Source: CAWAMD01 sp963783045 (lineage in GTDB: Bacteria; Actinomycetota; Nitriliruptoria; Nitriliruptorales; Nitriliruptoraceae). From it: a stretch of 64,000 nucleotides of DNA. Of this stretch, positions 26,087 through 34,144 are shown piece after piece (positions within the stretch are counted from its first letter, which is position 1; each line of letters starts with the position of its first letter). The notes beneath the pieces were generated by a model, which did not search any database, was not told where the DNA came from, and saw nothing but the letters and a program-made list of their open reading frames with translations. The stretch covers positions 62,001 through 126,000 of the forward strand of contig CAWAMD010000008.1 in the NCBI GenBank assembly GCA_963783045.1, given 5' to 3'. The translations under genes and the position numbers were made by a program.

Positions 26087-26872
26087 ATGAGACGTTCGCT
26101 GCTCGCTCTGCTCGTCGGTGCCGCCCTCGTGCTCACCGCATGCGGCGGCGCCGATCCCGGCGGGAGCGCGGACGCCGGCTCCGCGGCGACCGGCGCGCTG
26201 GCGCTCGCGCAGACCGCCGGCAGCGGCGACGGCGCGCCCGCCCCGGGGATCACCGTCAGCGGTGTCGGCCGGGTCACGGGCACGCCGGACACCCTCACCG
26301 CGACGGTCGGCGTCGAGGTGTCCCGCGACACCGTCCAGGCCGCCCTCGACGACGCGAACGCGGCGGCCGAGAAGGTCATCGCGGCCGTGCAGCAGGCGGG
26401 CGTCGCGAAGGACGACATCCAGACCCGCGACTTCGGTATCGACCCCCGCTACGAGCAGCGCGCGCCCGAGCAGCCGCCGGTCATCACCGGCTACACCGTC
26501 CGCAACCTCCTCGAGGTCAAGGTGCGCGCGCTCGACAGCGCCGGCGCGGTCCTGCAGGCCGCCGCGCAGGCCGGGGGTGACGCCACCCGGGTCCACGGCG
26601 TCACCTTCTCGCTCGAGGACAACGAGGCCCTGCTGGAGTCCGCGCGCAAGGAGGCGTTCGCGGACGCGAAGCAGAAGGCCGAGCAGTACGCGTCGCTGTC
26701 CGGCCGCGGGCTCGGGGCGCTGGTGAGCGTGTCCGAGACGGTCGCGTCGCCGCCCACGCCGCAGCCCTACCTCGACACGGCCGGCGGCTCGATGGCCAGG
26801 GCCGCGGTTCCCATCCAGGCCGGTCAGCAGGAGGTCAGCGTCCAGGTGACGGCGGTCTGGTCCATGCAGTAG
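26087..26872 (+). CDS. SIMPL-domain (DUF541) lipoprotein
   Basis: 261 residues. The signal peptide LLALLVGAALVLTAC ends in a lipobox Cys (about residue 19). The SIMPL domain starts at ITVSGVGRVTGTPDTLTA and continues with VQQAGVAKDDIQT, YEQRAPEQPPVITGYTVRN and an ARKEAFADAKQKAEQYA helix, all typical. Members form oligomeric rings in the cell envelope; function is poorly defined. ATG follows GAAGGAG. A strong hairpin 19 bp after the stop ends the unit. Confidence 0.88.
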   Translation: MRRSLLALLVGAALVLTACGGADPGGSADAGSAATGALALAQTAGSGDGAPAPGITVSGVGRVTGTPDTLTATVGVEVSRDTVQAALDDANAAAEKVIAAVQQAGVAKDDIQTRDFGIDPRYEQRAPEQPPVITGYTVRNLLEVKVRALDSAGAVLQAAAQAGGDATRVHGVTFSLEDNEALLESARKEAFADAKQKAEQYASLSGRGLGALVSVSETVASPPTPQPYLDTAGGSMARAAVPIQAGQQEVSVQVTAVWSMQ

Positions 26873-26891
26873 CCGGGTGGCCCCTCCTAGC

Positions 26892-26918
26892 GTCGGGGCG
26901 AGCACGGCTCGCCCCGAC
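26892..26918. terminator. 11-bp perfect hairpin between SIMPL and MBL genes
   Basis: Arms GTCGGGGCGAG and CTCGCCCCGAC around CACGG, with no U-tract. It sits 19 bp after the SIMPL stop and 18 bp before the next start, so it can end the first transcript and would also be in the leader of the second. Confidence 0.65.
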
Positions 26919-26936
26919 ACGAACGAGGCGCCACCC

Positions 26937-27938
26937 ATGAGCGCGATCAGCGACCGCACGCGGACCACCGAAGCGCGCCAGCACTTCTTCGGCGAGAACG
27001 CCGTCGACGAAGAGACGGGCGAGATCCGTCCGGACGCGGTCGTGCTGTCCTGGTTCGGTGTGGCCGGCTTCGCGCTGGCCGCCGGGGGCCGGGTGCTGCT
27101 GCTCGATGCCTGGATCCCGCGGGGGCTCGCCCGCTCGCAGGTGCCCGCCACCGTGGAGGATCTCGTCGCCCTCGCCCCCGACGCGCTGCTGATCGGTCAT
27201 GGCCACTTCGACCACGCCGCCGACGCGGCGACGATCCTGAAGCGGACCGACGCGACGCTCGTGGCCGCCCCCGAGACGAGCATCCGGCTGCGCAGCGCCG
27301 TCGGGCGGCGACGGCTGTCCGTCGTCGCTGCCGTGCCGGCGGGCGCCGAACCCGGCGCGCGCGCGGATCACGAGCCGTTCGACGGTGTGGCCATCACCGC
27401 GGTGCGCCACATCCACTCCCGGCTGGTGCGTCCCGAGGCGCAGCTGCGCCGGGTGATCGCCACGCCTGATCCGTGGCCGCTGGTGCGTCGGCCGGCGCGG
27501 CTGCGTGACCTGGGCCACCTTGGTCGCCACCTGCTCGACGAGGCCGGTCCGAGCGTCCTCTACCAGGTGCGCGCCGGCGGTGTCTCGATCACGTGGCACG
27601 ACACGACCGGGCCGCTGCCGGAGCGGGCGCCGGCCGTGCTCGAGACCCTTGCCGGCCTCCCCCCGACCGACGTGCAGGTGCCGGCGCTCATGGGGTTCAA
27701 CCAGCTGAGCAACGGCTTCCGCGACGTGCGGCGCTACGTCGAGGCCGTGGCGCCTCGCGAGCTCGTCCCGTGCCATCACGACCACTGGCTGCCGCCGCTG
27801 ACGGCGCCCGGCGACCGGTACGCCGCGCCGCTCGAGGCGGAGCTCGACGAGGTGACCGGCCGCCGGCCGCTCGTGCGGTTCCTGGCGGACCCGGCCGACT
27901 ACGTCACGCCGATCACGCTCGCGGGCGCGTCGGCGTGA
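26937..27938 (+). CDS. MBL-fold metallo-hydrolase
   Basis: 333 residues. IGHGHFDHAAD (about residue 85) is the HxHxDH metal site, and VPCHHDHWLPP near residue 280 supplies later ligands. The glycine-rich region between and VRHIHSRL fit the UlaG-like part of the metallo-beta-lactamase superfamily. ATG 26937 follows GAGG. There is no signal peptide. The next gene is convergent. A hydrolase on a phosphodiester, lactone or ester is expected, but the substrate is unknown. Confidence 0.83.
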   Translation: MSAISDRTRTTEARQHFFGENAVDEETGEIRPDAVVLSWFGVAGFALAAGGRVLLLDAWIPRGLARSQVPATVEDLVALAPDALLIGHGHFDHAADAATILKRTDATLVAAPETSIRLRSAVGRRRLSVVAAVPAGAEPGARADHEPFDGVAITAVRHIHSRLVRPEAQLRRVIATPDPWPLVRRPARLRDLGHLGRHLLDEAGPSVLYQVRAGGVSITWHDTTGPLPERAPAVLETLAGLPPTDVQVPALMGFNQLSNGFRDVRRYVEAVAPRELVPCHHDHWLPPLTAPGDRYAAPLEAELDEVTGRRPLVRFLADPADYVTPITLAGASA

Positions 27939-27954
27939 CGGCGGCTGCGCGCGG

Positions 27955-28509
27955 CTACCGGAGGCCGAGCTTTCGGCTGCAGGCCGGCCAGGCCGCCCAG
28001 CCCTGGTCCGCCAGCACGCGCTTGGCGACCAGGATCTGCTGCGTGCGTGTGGCCTGGTAGGCGTGGTTCGGGTAGCCGGCGGGCTTGTGGGCGTCCCAGG
28101 TCGAGGGGTGGAACTGCAGGCCGCCTTCGAAGGTCCCGGCGGTCGACGCCCAGTCGCCGCCGGACTCGCAGCGGGCCAGTCGGTCCCAGACCGACCCGTT
28201 GCTGACCGCCGGTGCCGACCGCACCGCCGGCTTCGGCTCGGGCTTCGGGGGTGGGGGAGGAGGTGGCGGACCCGGGTGGGCGCTGAGCTCGGCCGGGTCC
28301 GCGTTCGCGACGATGGCGTCCTTGATCGCCGGGATGTCGTTGCGCGGCGGGGCGGGACCGAGCACCGGTCGCACCGCGCCGACCGCCGCCGCGCGAACGC
28401 GTGCGGGGGGTGGCGACGAGTCGACGGTGGTCGCGAGGCCGGCCACGCCGGCGGTGACCGTGCCGGCCGCGGCGAGCGCGACCAGCGGAGACGCAAGACG
28501 GAAGCGCAT
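27955..28509 (-). CDS. Resuscitation-promoting-factor-like muralytic protein
   Basis: 184 residues. A signal peptide (LVALAAAGTVTAGVAGLAT) is followed by a linker with PPPPPPPP KPEPKP and a C-terminal Rpf catalytic domain: WDRLARCESGGDW carries the catalytic Glu, then FEGGLQFHPSTW, and CSRKLGL. Rpf domains are lysozyme-like transglycosylases that cut peptidoglycan and promote regrowth of dormant actinobacteria (family knowledge). ATG 28509 follows GGAG. The 385-bp upstream region contains overlapping palindromes. Confidence 0.92.
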   Translation of the reverse strand: MRFRLASPLVALAAAGTVTAGVAGLATTVDSSPPPARVRAAAVGAVRPVLGPAPPRNDIPAIKDAIVANADPAELSAHPGPPPPPPPPKPEPKPAVRSAPAVSNGSVWDRLARCESGGDWASTAGTFEGGLQFHPSTWDAHKPAGYPNHAYQATRTQQILVAKRVLADQGWAAWPACSRKLGLR

Positions 28510-28661
28510 GAGGAACTCCGTGTTGGCGGGAGGGGAGCGGTCGAACGACCGCGTGATCCGAAGACAGGCCATGAGATGAGGGAGGGGGATGGCCTGCCGC
28601 GTGTGCGGAGTGCGGGTGGGGCGCGTCGGCCCCGGGCTGTCTCAACGGATCCTGCCCGGCC

Positions 28662-28688
28662 GTGTTCCGGAACACCACCCCTGGTGTT
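28662..28688. promoter_or_regulatory. Two overlapping inverted repeats upstream of the Rpf gene
   Basis: GTGTTCCGGAACAC (28662-28675) is a perfect 14-bp palindrome. It overlaps a second inverted repeat, AACACCA-CCCC-TGGTGTT (28671-28688). The shared AACAC half cannot pair with both partners, so the structures exclude each other. This may be a double operator or an alternative-fold leader for the divergent rpf or MFS gene. The remainder of 28510-28894 holds no gene I can support. Confidence 0.35.
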
Positions 28689-28894
28689 GCTGCTGTTGCC
28701 TGGTGTGCACATCGGGCCGGTCGTGACGTGCGTTGGCCGCGCAGCGTGACCGAGTTGCGCGGCTGCCGCGCACCAAACCGGGAGAGACGCGCGGCCGTCA
28801 GCCGTCCGCGATCGGTCGGTGGACCGGCGCCGACGCCCCGGCGCCGGCCCGGCCCGGCGGGGACCGTAGGCTTGCCCGCGACCCGGAGATGCCC

Positions 28895-28972
28895 ATGACC
28901 GCTTCCCTCCCGCCGGCCCCCCGGGCTGATGCGACCCTGCCCACCGCGTCCGTCCGCCGGGCGCGGCGGTGA
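28895..28972 (+). CDS. Possible 25-residue leader ORF overlapping the MFS start
   Basis: ATG 28895 lies 6 nt after GGAG and opens MTASLPPAPRADATLPTASV-type sequence ending RRARR, with its TGA inside a GTGA overlap with the MFS start. The MFS GTG itself has no clear ribosome site, so coupled translation from this frame is plausible. Alternatively it is the true N-terminus of the transporter and one base is missing in the overlap. Confidence 0.3.
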   Translation: MTASLPPAPRADATLPTASVRRARR

Positions 28973-30240
28973 CCCAGACGGACACCCGTGCCGGCGGTGG
29001 CCGCACCCGCCGCGGCTGGCTCCATCCGACGATCCTGCGCGCCGCCGTGCTGGCGGTGGCGGCGGGCTATGGCCAGTTCGCGCTGACGACCGTCCTCGGT
29101 GATGTCGCGGTCGCGTTCGGGGAGACGGCGTCGACCTCCCATCTCGACGTGGGACTGCAGGCCACGACCCTCGGGATCGGGCTGGCGGTCATCCGCCTCG
29201 CGGCGATCTTTGCGCTGCCGGCGACGGCCGTCGCCGATCGCCATGGCCGGCGCCGGCCCGTCCTCACCTTCGCGGCCACCGGGCTCGTCTGCACGGTCGC
29301 GGCCGCGGCCGCCCCGGGGTACTGGTGGCTCGTGGGCATCGCGGCCCTGTCGCGTCCCCTGCTGTCGGCGACGAACGCGATCGCCCACGTCATCGCCGCG
29401 GAGGAGACCACGTCGGCCGATCGGGCGAAGGGGCTCGCCGTGGTGCAGGCCTCGTACGCGATCGGCGCGGGCATCGTCTCGGTCGTCCACGGCCTGGCCG
29501 GCGACGTCCTCGGGTTCCGCGGCGTCTTCGCCATCGCTGCGTTGCCGCTGCTCGCGCTGCCGCTGGTCGCTCGCGGGCTCGAGGAGCCGGCTCTCTACAC
29601 CAGCCACGGCACCTCGGCCATCCGTCGTCCCGCCTTCGGGATGGTGCGACCGGAGCTGCGGGGCCGCCTCGCGCTCGTCGCGCTGCTCGCGGGGCTCATG
29701 TCGGTCGTGACCGGTCCCGCGTTCACCTACCTCTTCGTGATGGGCGAGGTGACCCTCGGCGCGTCCCGTGCGGTCATGGCCGGGCTGGTCGTGGCGGCCG
29801 GCCCGATCGGGCTCGTGGGGCTGCTCGTCGGTCGCTGGGCCGCCGACCGGCTGGGGCGACGGGTGACGGCCGCGATCACGATGGCGGCGACCGCCGGGGC
29901 GTCCACGGTGGCCTACACCGGCACCTTCGTCGCCCTCACGGCGGGATACCTCGCCACCGCCATGGTCGCCGGCGCCTTCGGGCCGGCCGGCGGGGCGCTG
30001 CTCACCGAGGTCTTCCCGACCGACGCGCGTGCGACCGCCAGCGGGTGGACGGCCGCGGCCGGCGTCGTCGGCGCCGTGGTCGGTCTCGGCCTCTTCGGGT
30101 TCCTCGGCCAGGCGATGGGCAGCTTCGGTACCGCCGGCGCGATCCTGTGGCTGCCGGTCGTGCCGCTGACCGCCCTGTACGCGCTGCTGCCTGAGACCCG
30201 CGGTCACGAGCTCGACGAGCCCATCGTCACCCCCACCTGA
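28969..30240 (+). CDS. MFS transporter
   Basis: 423 residues with about 12 membrane spans. The MFS signature VADRHGRRRPVL is in the loop after span 2, and the repeat WAADRLGRRVTAAI after span 8 shows the twofold architecture. Start is GTG, overlapping a short upstream frame. Members use the proton gradient to move sugars, drugs or small acids. The following hairpin ends the transcript. Cargo is unknown. Confidence 0.85.
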   Translation: MTQTDTRAGGGRTRRGWLHPTILRAAVLAVAAGYGQFALTTVLGDVAVAFGETASTSHLDVGLQATTLGIGLAVIRLAAIFALPATAVADRHGRRRPVLTFAATGLVCTVAAAAAPGYWWLVGIAALSRPLLSATNAIAHVIAAEETTSADRAKGLAVVQASYAIGAGIVSVVHGLAGDVLGFRGVFAIAALPLLALPLVARGLEEPALYTSHGTSAIRRPAFGMVRPELRGRLALVALLAGLMSVVTGPAFTYLFVMGEVTLGASRAVMAGLVVAAGPIGLVGLLVGRWAADRLGRRVTAAITMAATAGASTVAYTGTFVALTAGYLATAMVAGAFGPAGGALLTEVFPTDARATASGWTAAAGVVGAVVGLGLFGFLGQAMGSFGTAGAILWLPVVPLTALYALLPETRGHELDEPIVTPT

Positions 30241-30274
30241 CGACCCCGACCCCCCGGACCGCCGCGCGGCCTCT

Positions 30275-30304
30275 CCGCAAGCCGTGAGGTTTCGCGGTTT
30301 GCGG
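30275..30304. terminator. Hairpin between convergent MFS and otsB genes
   Basis: CCGCAAGCCG pairs with CGGTTTGCGG (one G-U pair) over a 10-nt loop. It lies between two convergent genes and probably serves both. Confidence 0.45.
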
Positions 30305-30321
30305 GACGCGGCGCCGCGCGG

Positions 30322-31158
30322 TCAGCGCGTGACGAGCTGCAGGACCAGCGCCAGGAAGCGGCGCGCGGCGTCGGTGTCACGCAGGGCGAGGTCGGCGCGG
30401 GTGGGGCGGTCGTCGTCCTCGCCGCGCACCACCACGCCGATGCCTCGCAGCGCCCCGTGCAGCGCGGCGAACCCGTCCTCGTCGGTGACGTCGTCGCCCA
30501 CGTAGATCGGGGCGGTCGTGTCGGGGTCGAGCCCGAGCACCTCGGCCAGGAACTCCAGCGCCCGGCCCTTGTCCCAGTCCACGTCGGGGCGCAGCTCGAA
30601 GATCTTCTTCCCGCCGGTCAGCCGCAGGTCCTCGTGGCCGGCGACCTCCTGACGTACGGCGGTCTCGACGGCGTCCACGTCGTCGTCGGCGACCTGCCGG
30701 TAGTGCACGGCGAGTGCGAACCGCTTGCGCTCGAGCCGGGCGCCCTCCACCGCCGCGAGCGTGTCGGTGAGGCCGGCCTCCGCCGCGTCGAGCGAGTCGA
30801 GGAACGCCCGGCCCTTCTCGTGGCGCGAGCCGTCGGGGGCGCGCAGGTCGAAGCCGTGGCTGCCCGCGTACCAGATGCCGTCGATGCCGACCATGGCGGC
30901 CACGTCGTCGAGGTCGCGGCCGCTGACGACGGCCACGGGCACCCGGTCGCGCAGGTCCTCGATCACGGCCCGGGTCTCGGCGGACAGCGTGGCGTCGGCG
31001 GGGTCCTCGACGATCGGGGTCAGGGTGCCGTCGTAGTCCAGGAACACGGCGGGGCGCCGCCCGGCGAGGCGCGTCTCGAGCGCCCCGTCGGCGAGCGCGT
31101 CGGGCAGGTCTGCCAGGGCGACCTCGTCGTCCGGACCGCGGTCGTCCCCGGCGGTCAC
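30322..31158 (-). CDS. otsB: Trehalose-6-phosphate phosphatase
   Basis: 278 residues. HAD motif I is DYDGTLTPI (Asp 41 and Asp 43), motif II VVSGRD, motif III Lys lies in VDWDKGRALEFL, and motif IV is YVGDDVTDEDGF, all diagnostic of OtsB. It dephosphorylates trehalose 6-phosphate to trehalose, a compatible solute. The GTG start overlaps the stop of the HAD gene before it as GTGA. No otsA lies in the window, so T6P would come from elsewhere. The GH15 trehalase-type gene at 50255 could degrade the product. Confidence 0.92.
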   Translation of the reverse strand: MTAGDDRGPDDEVALADLPDALADGALETRLAGRRPAVFLDYDGTLTPIVEDPADATLSAETRAVIEDLRDRVPVAVVSGRDLDDVAAMVGIDGIWYAGSHGFDLRAPDGSRHEKGRAFLDSLDAAEAGLTDTLAAVEGARLERKRFALAVHYRQVADDDVDAVETAVRQEVAGHEDLRLTGGKKIFELRPDVDWDKGRALEFLAEVLGLDPDTTAPIYVGDDVTDEDGFAALHGALRGIGVVVRGEDDDRPTRADLALRDTDAARRFLALVLQLVTR

Positions 31159-31904
31159 GCCTCCACCTCCAGCTCACCGAGGTCGCTGACGACGACGTCG
31201 GCGCCGCCCGTGCGCAGGTCGTCGGGATGGCCGGTGCGGTCGACCCCGACCACGAGCGCGAACCCGCCGTCGCGTCCTGCCTGGACACCGGCGATGGCGT
31301 CCTCGACCACGGCGGCCCGATCGGCCGGCACGCCGAGCCGCTCGGCGGCGACCAGGAACACGTCCGGCGCCGGCTTGCCGGCGAAGCCGAGCGCCTGCTG
31401 GTCGGTGCCGTCGACCTTGGCGTCGAAGAGCTCGAGCACCCGGGCGGCGCGCAGCACCGCCTCGGCGTTGCGGCTGGCCGAGATGATGGCCGTGGCGAAG
31501 CCGGCGTCACGAAGGTCGTGCAGGAGGTCGACGGAGGTCCGGAACGGGGCGACGCCGTCCTCCTTCAGGGTCGCCAGGAAGAAGCCGTTCTTGCGGTTGC
31601 CGAGCCCGCGGACCGTCTCGCGGTCCGCGGGGTCGTCGGTGTCGCCCTCGGGAAGCTCGATCCCGCGCGAGGTCAGGAAGCGGCGCACGCCGTCGTAGCG
31701 GGGCATCCCGTCGACGTAGCGGCGATAGTCGTCCTGGGTGAACGGCGCGAAGGTGTCGTCGTCGCCGCGACTCACACGCGCTCGCAGGTAGCCGTCGAAC
31801 AGGCGCTTCCAGGCGCCGAAGTGGACGGCGGCGGTGTCGGTGATCACGCCGTCCATGTCGAAGATCACGGCGTCGAGCGCGCCGCGTGCGAGCACCGGGA
31901 GCAT
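31155..31904 (-). CDS. Beta-phosphoglucomutase-family HAD hydrolase
   Basis: 249 residues. DMDGVITDTA gives the Asp nucleophile and second Asp (residues 16 and 18). GLGNRKNGFF, SASRN and KPAPDVFLVAAERLG follow in the order of the beta-phosphoglucomutase family. That enzyme isomerises beta-glucose 1-phosphate to glucose 6-phosphate, usually next to a GH65 trehalose or maltose phosphorylase. No GH65 gene is here; instead it is directly coupled to otsB. AGGAA precedes ATG 31904. Confidence 0.85.
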   Translation of the reverse strand: MLPVLARGALDAVIFDMDGVITDTAAVHFGAWKRLFDGYLRARVSRGDDDTFAPFTQDDYRRYVDGMPRYDGVRRFLTSRGIELPEGDTDDPADRETVRGLGNRKNGFFLATLKEDGVAPFRTSVDLLHDLRDAGFATAIISASRNAEAVLRAARVLELFDAKVDGTDQQALGFAGKPAPDVFLVAAERLGVPADRAAVVEDAIAGVQAGRDGGFALVVGVDRTGHPDDLRTGGADVVVSDLGELEVEA

Positions 31905-31959
31905 GTGCGGGTTCCTGCCGGTCGAGCGGTCACGGGCGCGGTCGGCGCCCCGGTCCACC

Positions 31960-33267
31960 CTACTGGCGGGCGCCACCCGTTCCCCCCGGCCGCACTCCCG
32001 GGTCGACCCGGCCCGAGCCATCCCCACGGGCGGCCGCGGCGTACACACCCCGGGCCATCGTGGAGGTCGCGGCGTCGCGAAGGTGCGCGAAGACCTCGCC
32101 GTGTGCGTCCGCGACCGCGCCGTCATCGGGCGCGGCCAGACGGGCGAGCTCGGCGAGGTGGCCGGCCAGCCGCAGCTCACCGTCGGCGAGAAGCGACCGG
32201 GCGCGCTCGACGAGCCGCGACGCCCCGCCGGCCAGCGCCGCGAGCTCGGACGCCAGGGCGGCCTCCGGCGCCGGCTTCAGCGTGGCCGGGTTCCCGTCGT
32301 GCCAGCCGCCGTAGCGACGCCAGATGGTGTGGAGGATGAACTCCGGCTCATCGTAGACGGGCTGGAGGTACGGGCGGTCGAGGAGATGGGCGGGTACCCG
32401 CACGCCGTGGAGCACCTCGTCGAGACGGGCGCCGGCATTCATCAGCGCGAGCGCCTGCTCGACCAGCGACTCGAGCAGCGCGGCCGTGTCCTCGAGGGCC
32501 TGCCGGACCCGGTCGGCGCCGGCGATCGGGACGCCGTGGCCGGGCAGCAGCAGCTCGGCGCCGAGCGCCGTCATCTCCCGCAGCGCCCGTGCCCACTCGT
32601 CGGGGTAGCGCTGGACCTTCTGGGGGTTGCCCGCGTTGGGGACGGCCCAGATGAACAGGTCACCGGGGCACAGCACCCGCCGTTCGCCGATCCACGTCCA
32701 GGTGTGGTCGTCGGTCTCGCCGCGGGCGTGGGTGAGCGTCAGCGTGGTGTCCCCGACCGCCACCGTGTGCGTGTCGCGGTAGAGCGTGTCGGGCTCGCGG
32801 TAGGTCGTCGGCCACGTGAACGACTCGTCGAAGCCGAACTGCCGCCGGTTGATGGCGGTGTTCCAGCCCGCGGTGCGCCGGTAGCGGGCGAAGCGTGCCG
32901 GCATCGCCTCGTGGCCGACGACGTCGACGCCCGGGTGGCCGGCGTCGGCGGCCTCAACGTCGAAGGGACCGATCCCGAAGACGTGGTCGATGTGGCCGTG
33001 GGAGAACACGGCGGTCTGCAGCGGCGCCGGGCTGAAGCGGCGGACCTGGGCGTGGACGTGTGCGGCCGTCGGCTCGGGGCCCGAGTCGACCAGCGCCAGG
33101 GCATCGCCGGTGCGGATCACCGTGACGTTGCTCATGACCGACAGGAACCCGACGCCGTCGGCGACCTCCTCGAGCTCGGTGAAGCGCTGCAGCGGGTGGT
33201 GCTCCGTGACCGACGCCTCGCCCCGCCACAGCCGGTCGGCCAGGTCCAGGATGCTCTCGCTGCTCAT
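31960..33267 (-). CDS. MBL-fold alkylsulfatase-like hydrolase
   Basis: 435 residues. SHGHIDHVFG (about residue 97) is the metal motif. TDDHTWTWIGERRVLCPGDLF, PNAGNPQKVQRYP and LLPGHGVPI follow, and the C-terminal third resembles the alkyl-sulfatase dimerisation domain of the SdsA1/BDS1 group. It lacks the longest insertions of SdsA1 and has no signal peptide, so it probably acts on a cytoplasmic sulfate ester. The ribosome site GGAGGAGGGG is strong, and ATGA overlaps the TetR stop. Sulfatase activity is inferred from homology. Confidence 0.8.
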   Translation of the reverse strand: MSSESILDLADRLWRGEASVTEHHPLQRFTELEEVADGVGFLSVMSNVTVIRTGDALALVDSGPEPTAAHVHAQVRRFSPAPLQTAVFSHGHIDHVFGIGPFDVEAADAGHPGVDVVGHEAMPARFARYRRTAGWNTAINRRQFGFDESFTWPTTYREPDTLYRDTHTVAVGDTTLTLTHARGETDDHTWTWIGERRVLCPGDLFIWAVPNAGNPQKVQRYPDEWARALREMTALGAELLLPGHGVPIAGADRVRQALEDTAALLESLVEQALALMNAGARLDEVLHGVRVPAHLLDRPYLQPVYDEPEFILHTIWRRYGGWHDGNPATLKPAPEAALASELAALAGGASRLVERARSLLADGELRLAGHLAELARLAAPDDGAVADAHGEVFAHLRDAATSTMARGVYAAAARGDGSGRVDPGVRPGGTGGARQ

Positions 33268-33983
33268 CGCCCCTCCTCCGCGGCGTCGCGTGCCTCGTCG
33301 GTCAGCAGGCCGAGCGTCACGATCCGGTCGCCCTCCTCGAGCACGGCCCGCAGCTCCTCGTCGTCGAGTCGGAGGCGGTCGGGGCGCTCGTGCAGCGAGA
33401 TGACCCCGGTCCACGCGCCCCAGAGGAACCGCGCCGTGCGCCGGGGATCGACGGGGCGGAGCGTCCCGGCGGCCACCCCGTCCGCGATGATGCCCGCCAG
33501 CCCGTCGTTGAGCTCCTCACCCCGGCGGGCGAGGCGCTCGGCGGGCCCGGACAGCTCGCCCTCCGCCGCGAGCCCCACCGGGGGGAGGCCGAGCAGGCGG
33601 AAGTGGCCCGGGTGCTCGAGCGAGAAGCGCAGGTAGGCCTGCCCGGCGGCTCGCAGCGCCCCACCCGGCCCGTCGGCCTCCTCGATCGCCGGGCGCAGGT
33701 ACGACTCCTCGAGCGTCAGCGCCCGGTCCACGACCGCGAGGTAGCACCCGAGCTTGCTGCCGAAGTGGGTGTACAGCGAGCCGATCGCCACGTCGGCGCG
33801 CTCGGCGATCTCCTCCACCCGGGCGCCGTGGTAGCCGTGCGACACGAACACGGCCTCGGCCGCGTCGAGGATCGCGGTCGTCGTGCGCGCCTTGCGGCGC
33901 TCGGTGCGCGAGAGGCTGGTCGTGTGTCCCACGGGTGCTCCTCCGGGGGCGGGCGGCGCTTCGCCGATCATAACGACATTCAT
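33264..33983 (-). CDS. TetR-family transcriptional regulator
   Basis: 239 residues. A 25-residue tail is followed by the HTH (RTTTAILDAAEAVFVSHGYHGARVEEIAERADVAIGSLYTHFGSK, in shorter blocks IAERADVAIGSLYTHFGSK). The C-terminal region is a typical all-helical ligand domain. Its start lies inside a 30-bp palindrome that is likely its own operator. An alternative ATG is at 33971. It is co-transcribed with the alkylsulfatase-like gene and divergent from the LivHM/MFS-LivFG operon, so it probably represses one or both. Ligand unknown. Confidence 0.88.
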   Translation of the reverse strand: MNVVMIGEAPPAPGGAPVGHTTSLSRTERRKARTTTAILDAAEAVFVSHGYHGARVEEIAERADVAIGSLYTHFGSKLGCYLAVVDRALTLEESYLRPAIEEADGPGGALRAAGQAYLRFSLEHPGHFRLLGLPPVGLAAEGELSGPAERLARRGEELNDGLAGIIADGVAAGTLRPVDPRRTARFLWGAWTGVISLHERPDRLRLDDEELRAVLEEGDRIVTLGLLTDEARDAAEEGR

Positions 33984-33999
33984 AGTTGAAAGTCGTTAT
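33970..33999. promoter_or_regulatory. 30-bp palindromic operator overlapping the tetR start
   Basis: ATAACGACATTC and GAAAGTCGTTAT (11 of 12 positions complementary) flank ATAGTT. It is AT-rich in a GC-rich genome and contains TATAAC (minus strand, 34000-33995), a plausible -10 only about 11 bp before the tetR ATG at 33983, which would give a near-leaderless transcript. It also lies 146 bp before the anchored solute-binding gene. Binding by the adjacent TetR protein is inferred. Confidence 0.6.
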
Positions 34000-34144
34000 A
34001 GTCCTTCCGCCCGTCGGGAGGATTTCCCTGCCATTCCGACGAACTAGTCACCAGGCGACGGGCTCGACCGCGGCGTCGCCGAGGACCACAGTCGACAGCG
34101 GCGTCTTGGGAGAGGGGACGCCGCTCGGACCGAGGGAGACGGTC

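Noticed and set aside
28510..28740. A ydaO-type c-di-AMP riboswitch upstream of the Rpf gene, as known in some actinobacteria
   Set aside because: I could not find the conserved GAATCC-type core or the expected helix order; only palindromes are visible. A covariance-model search would settle it.
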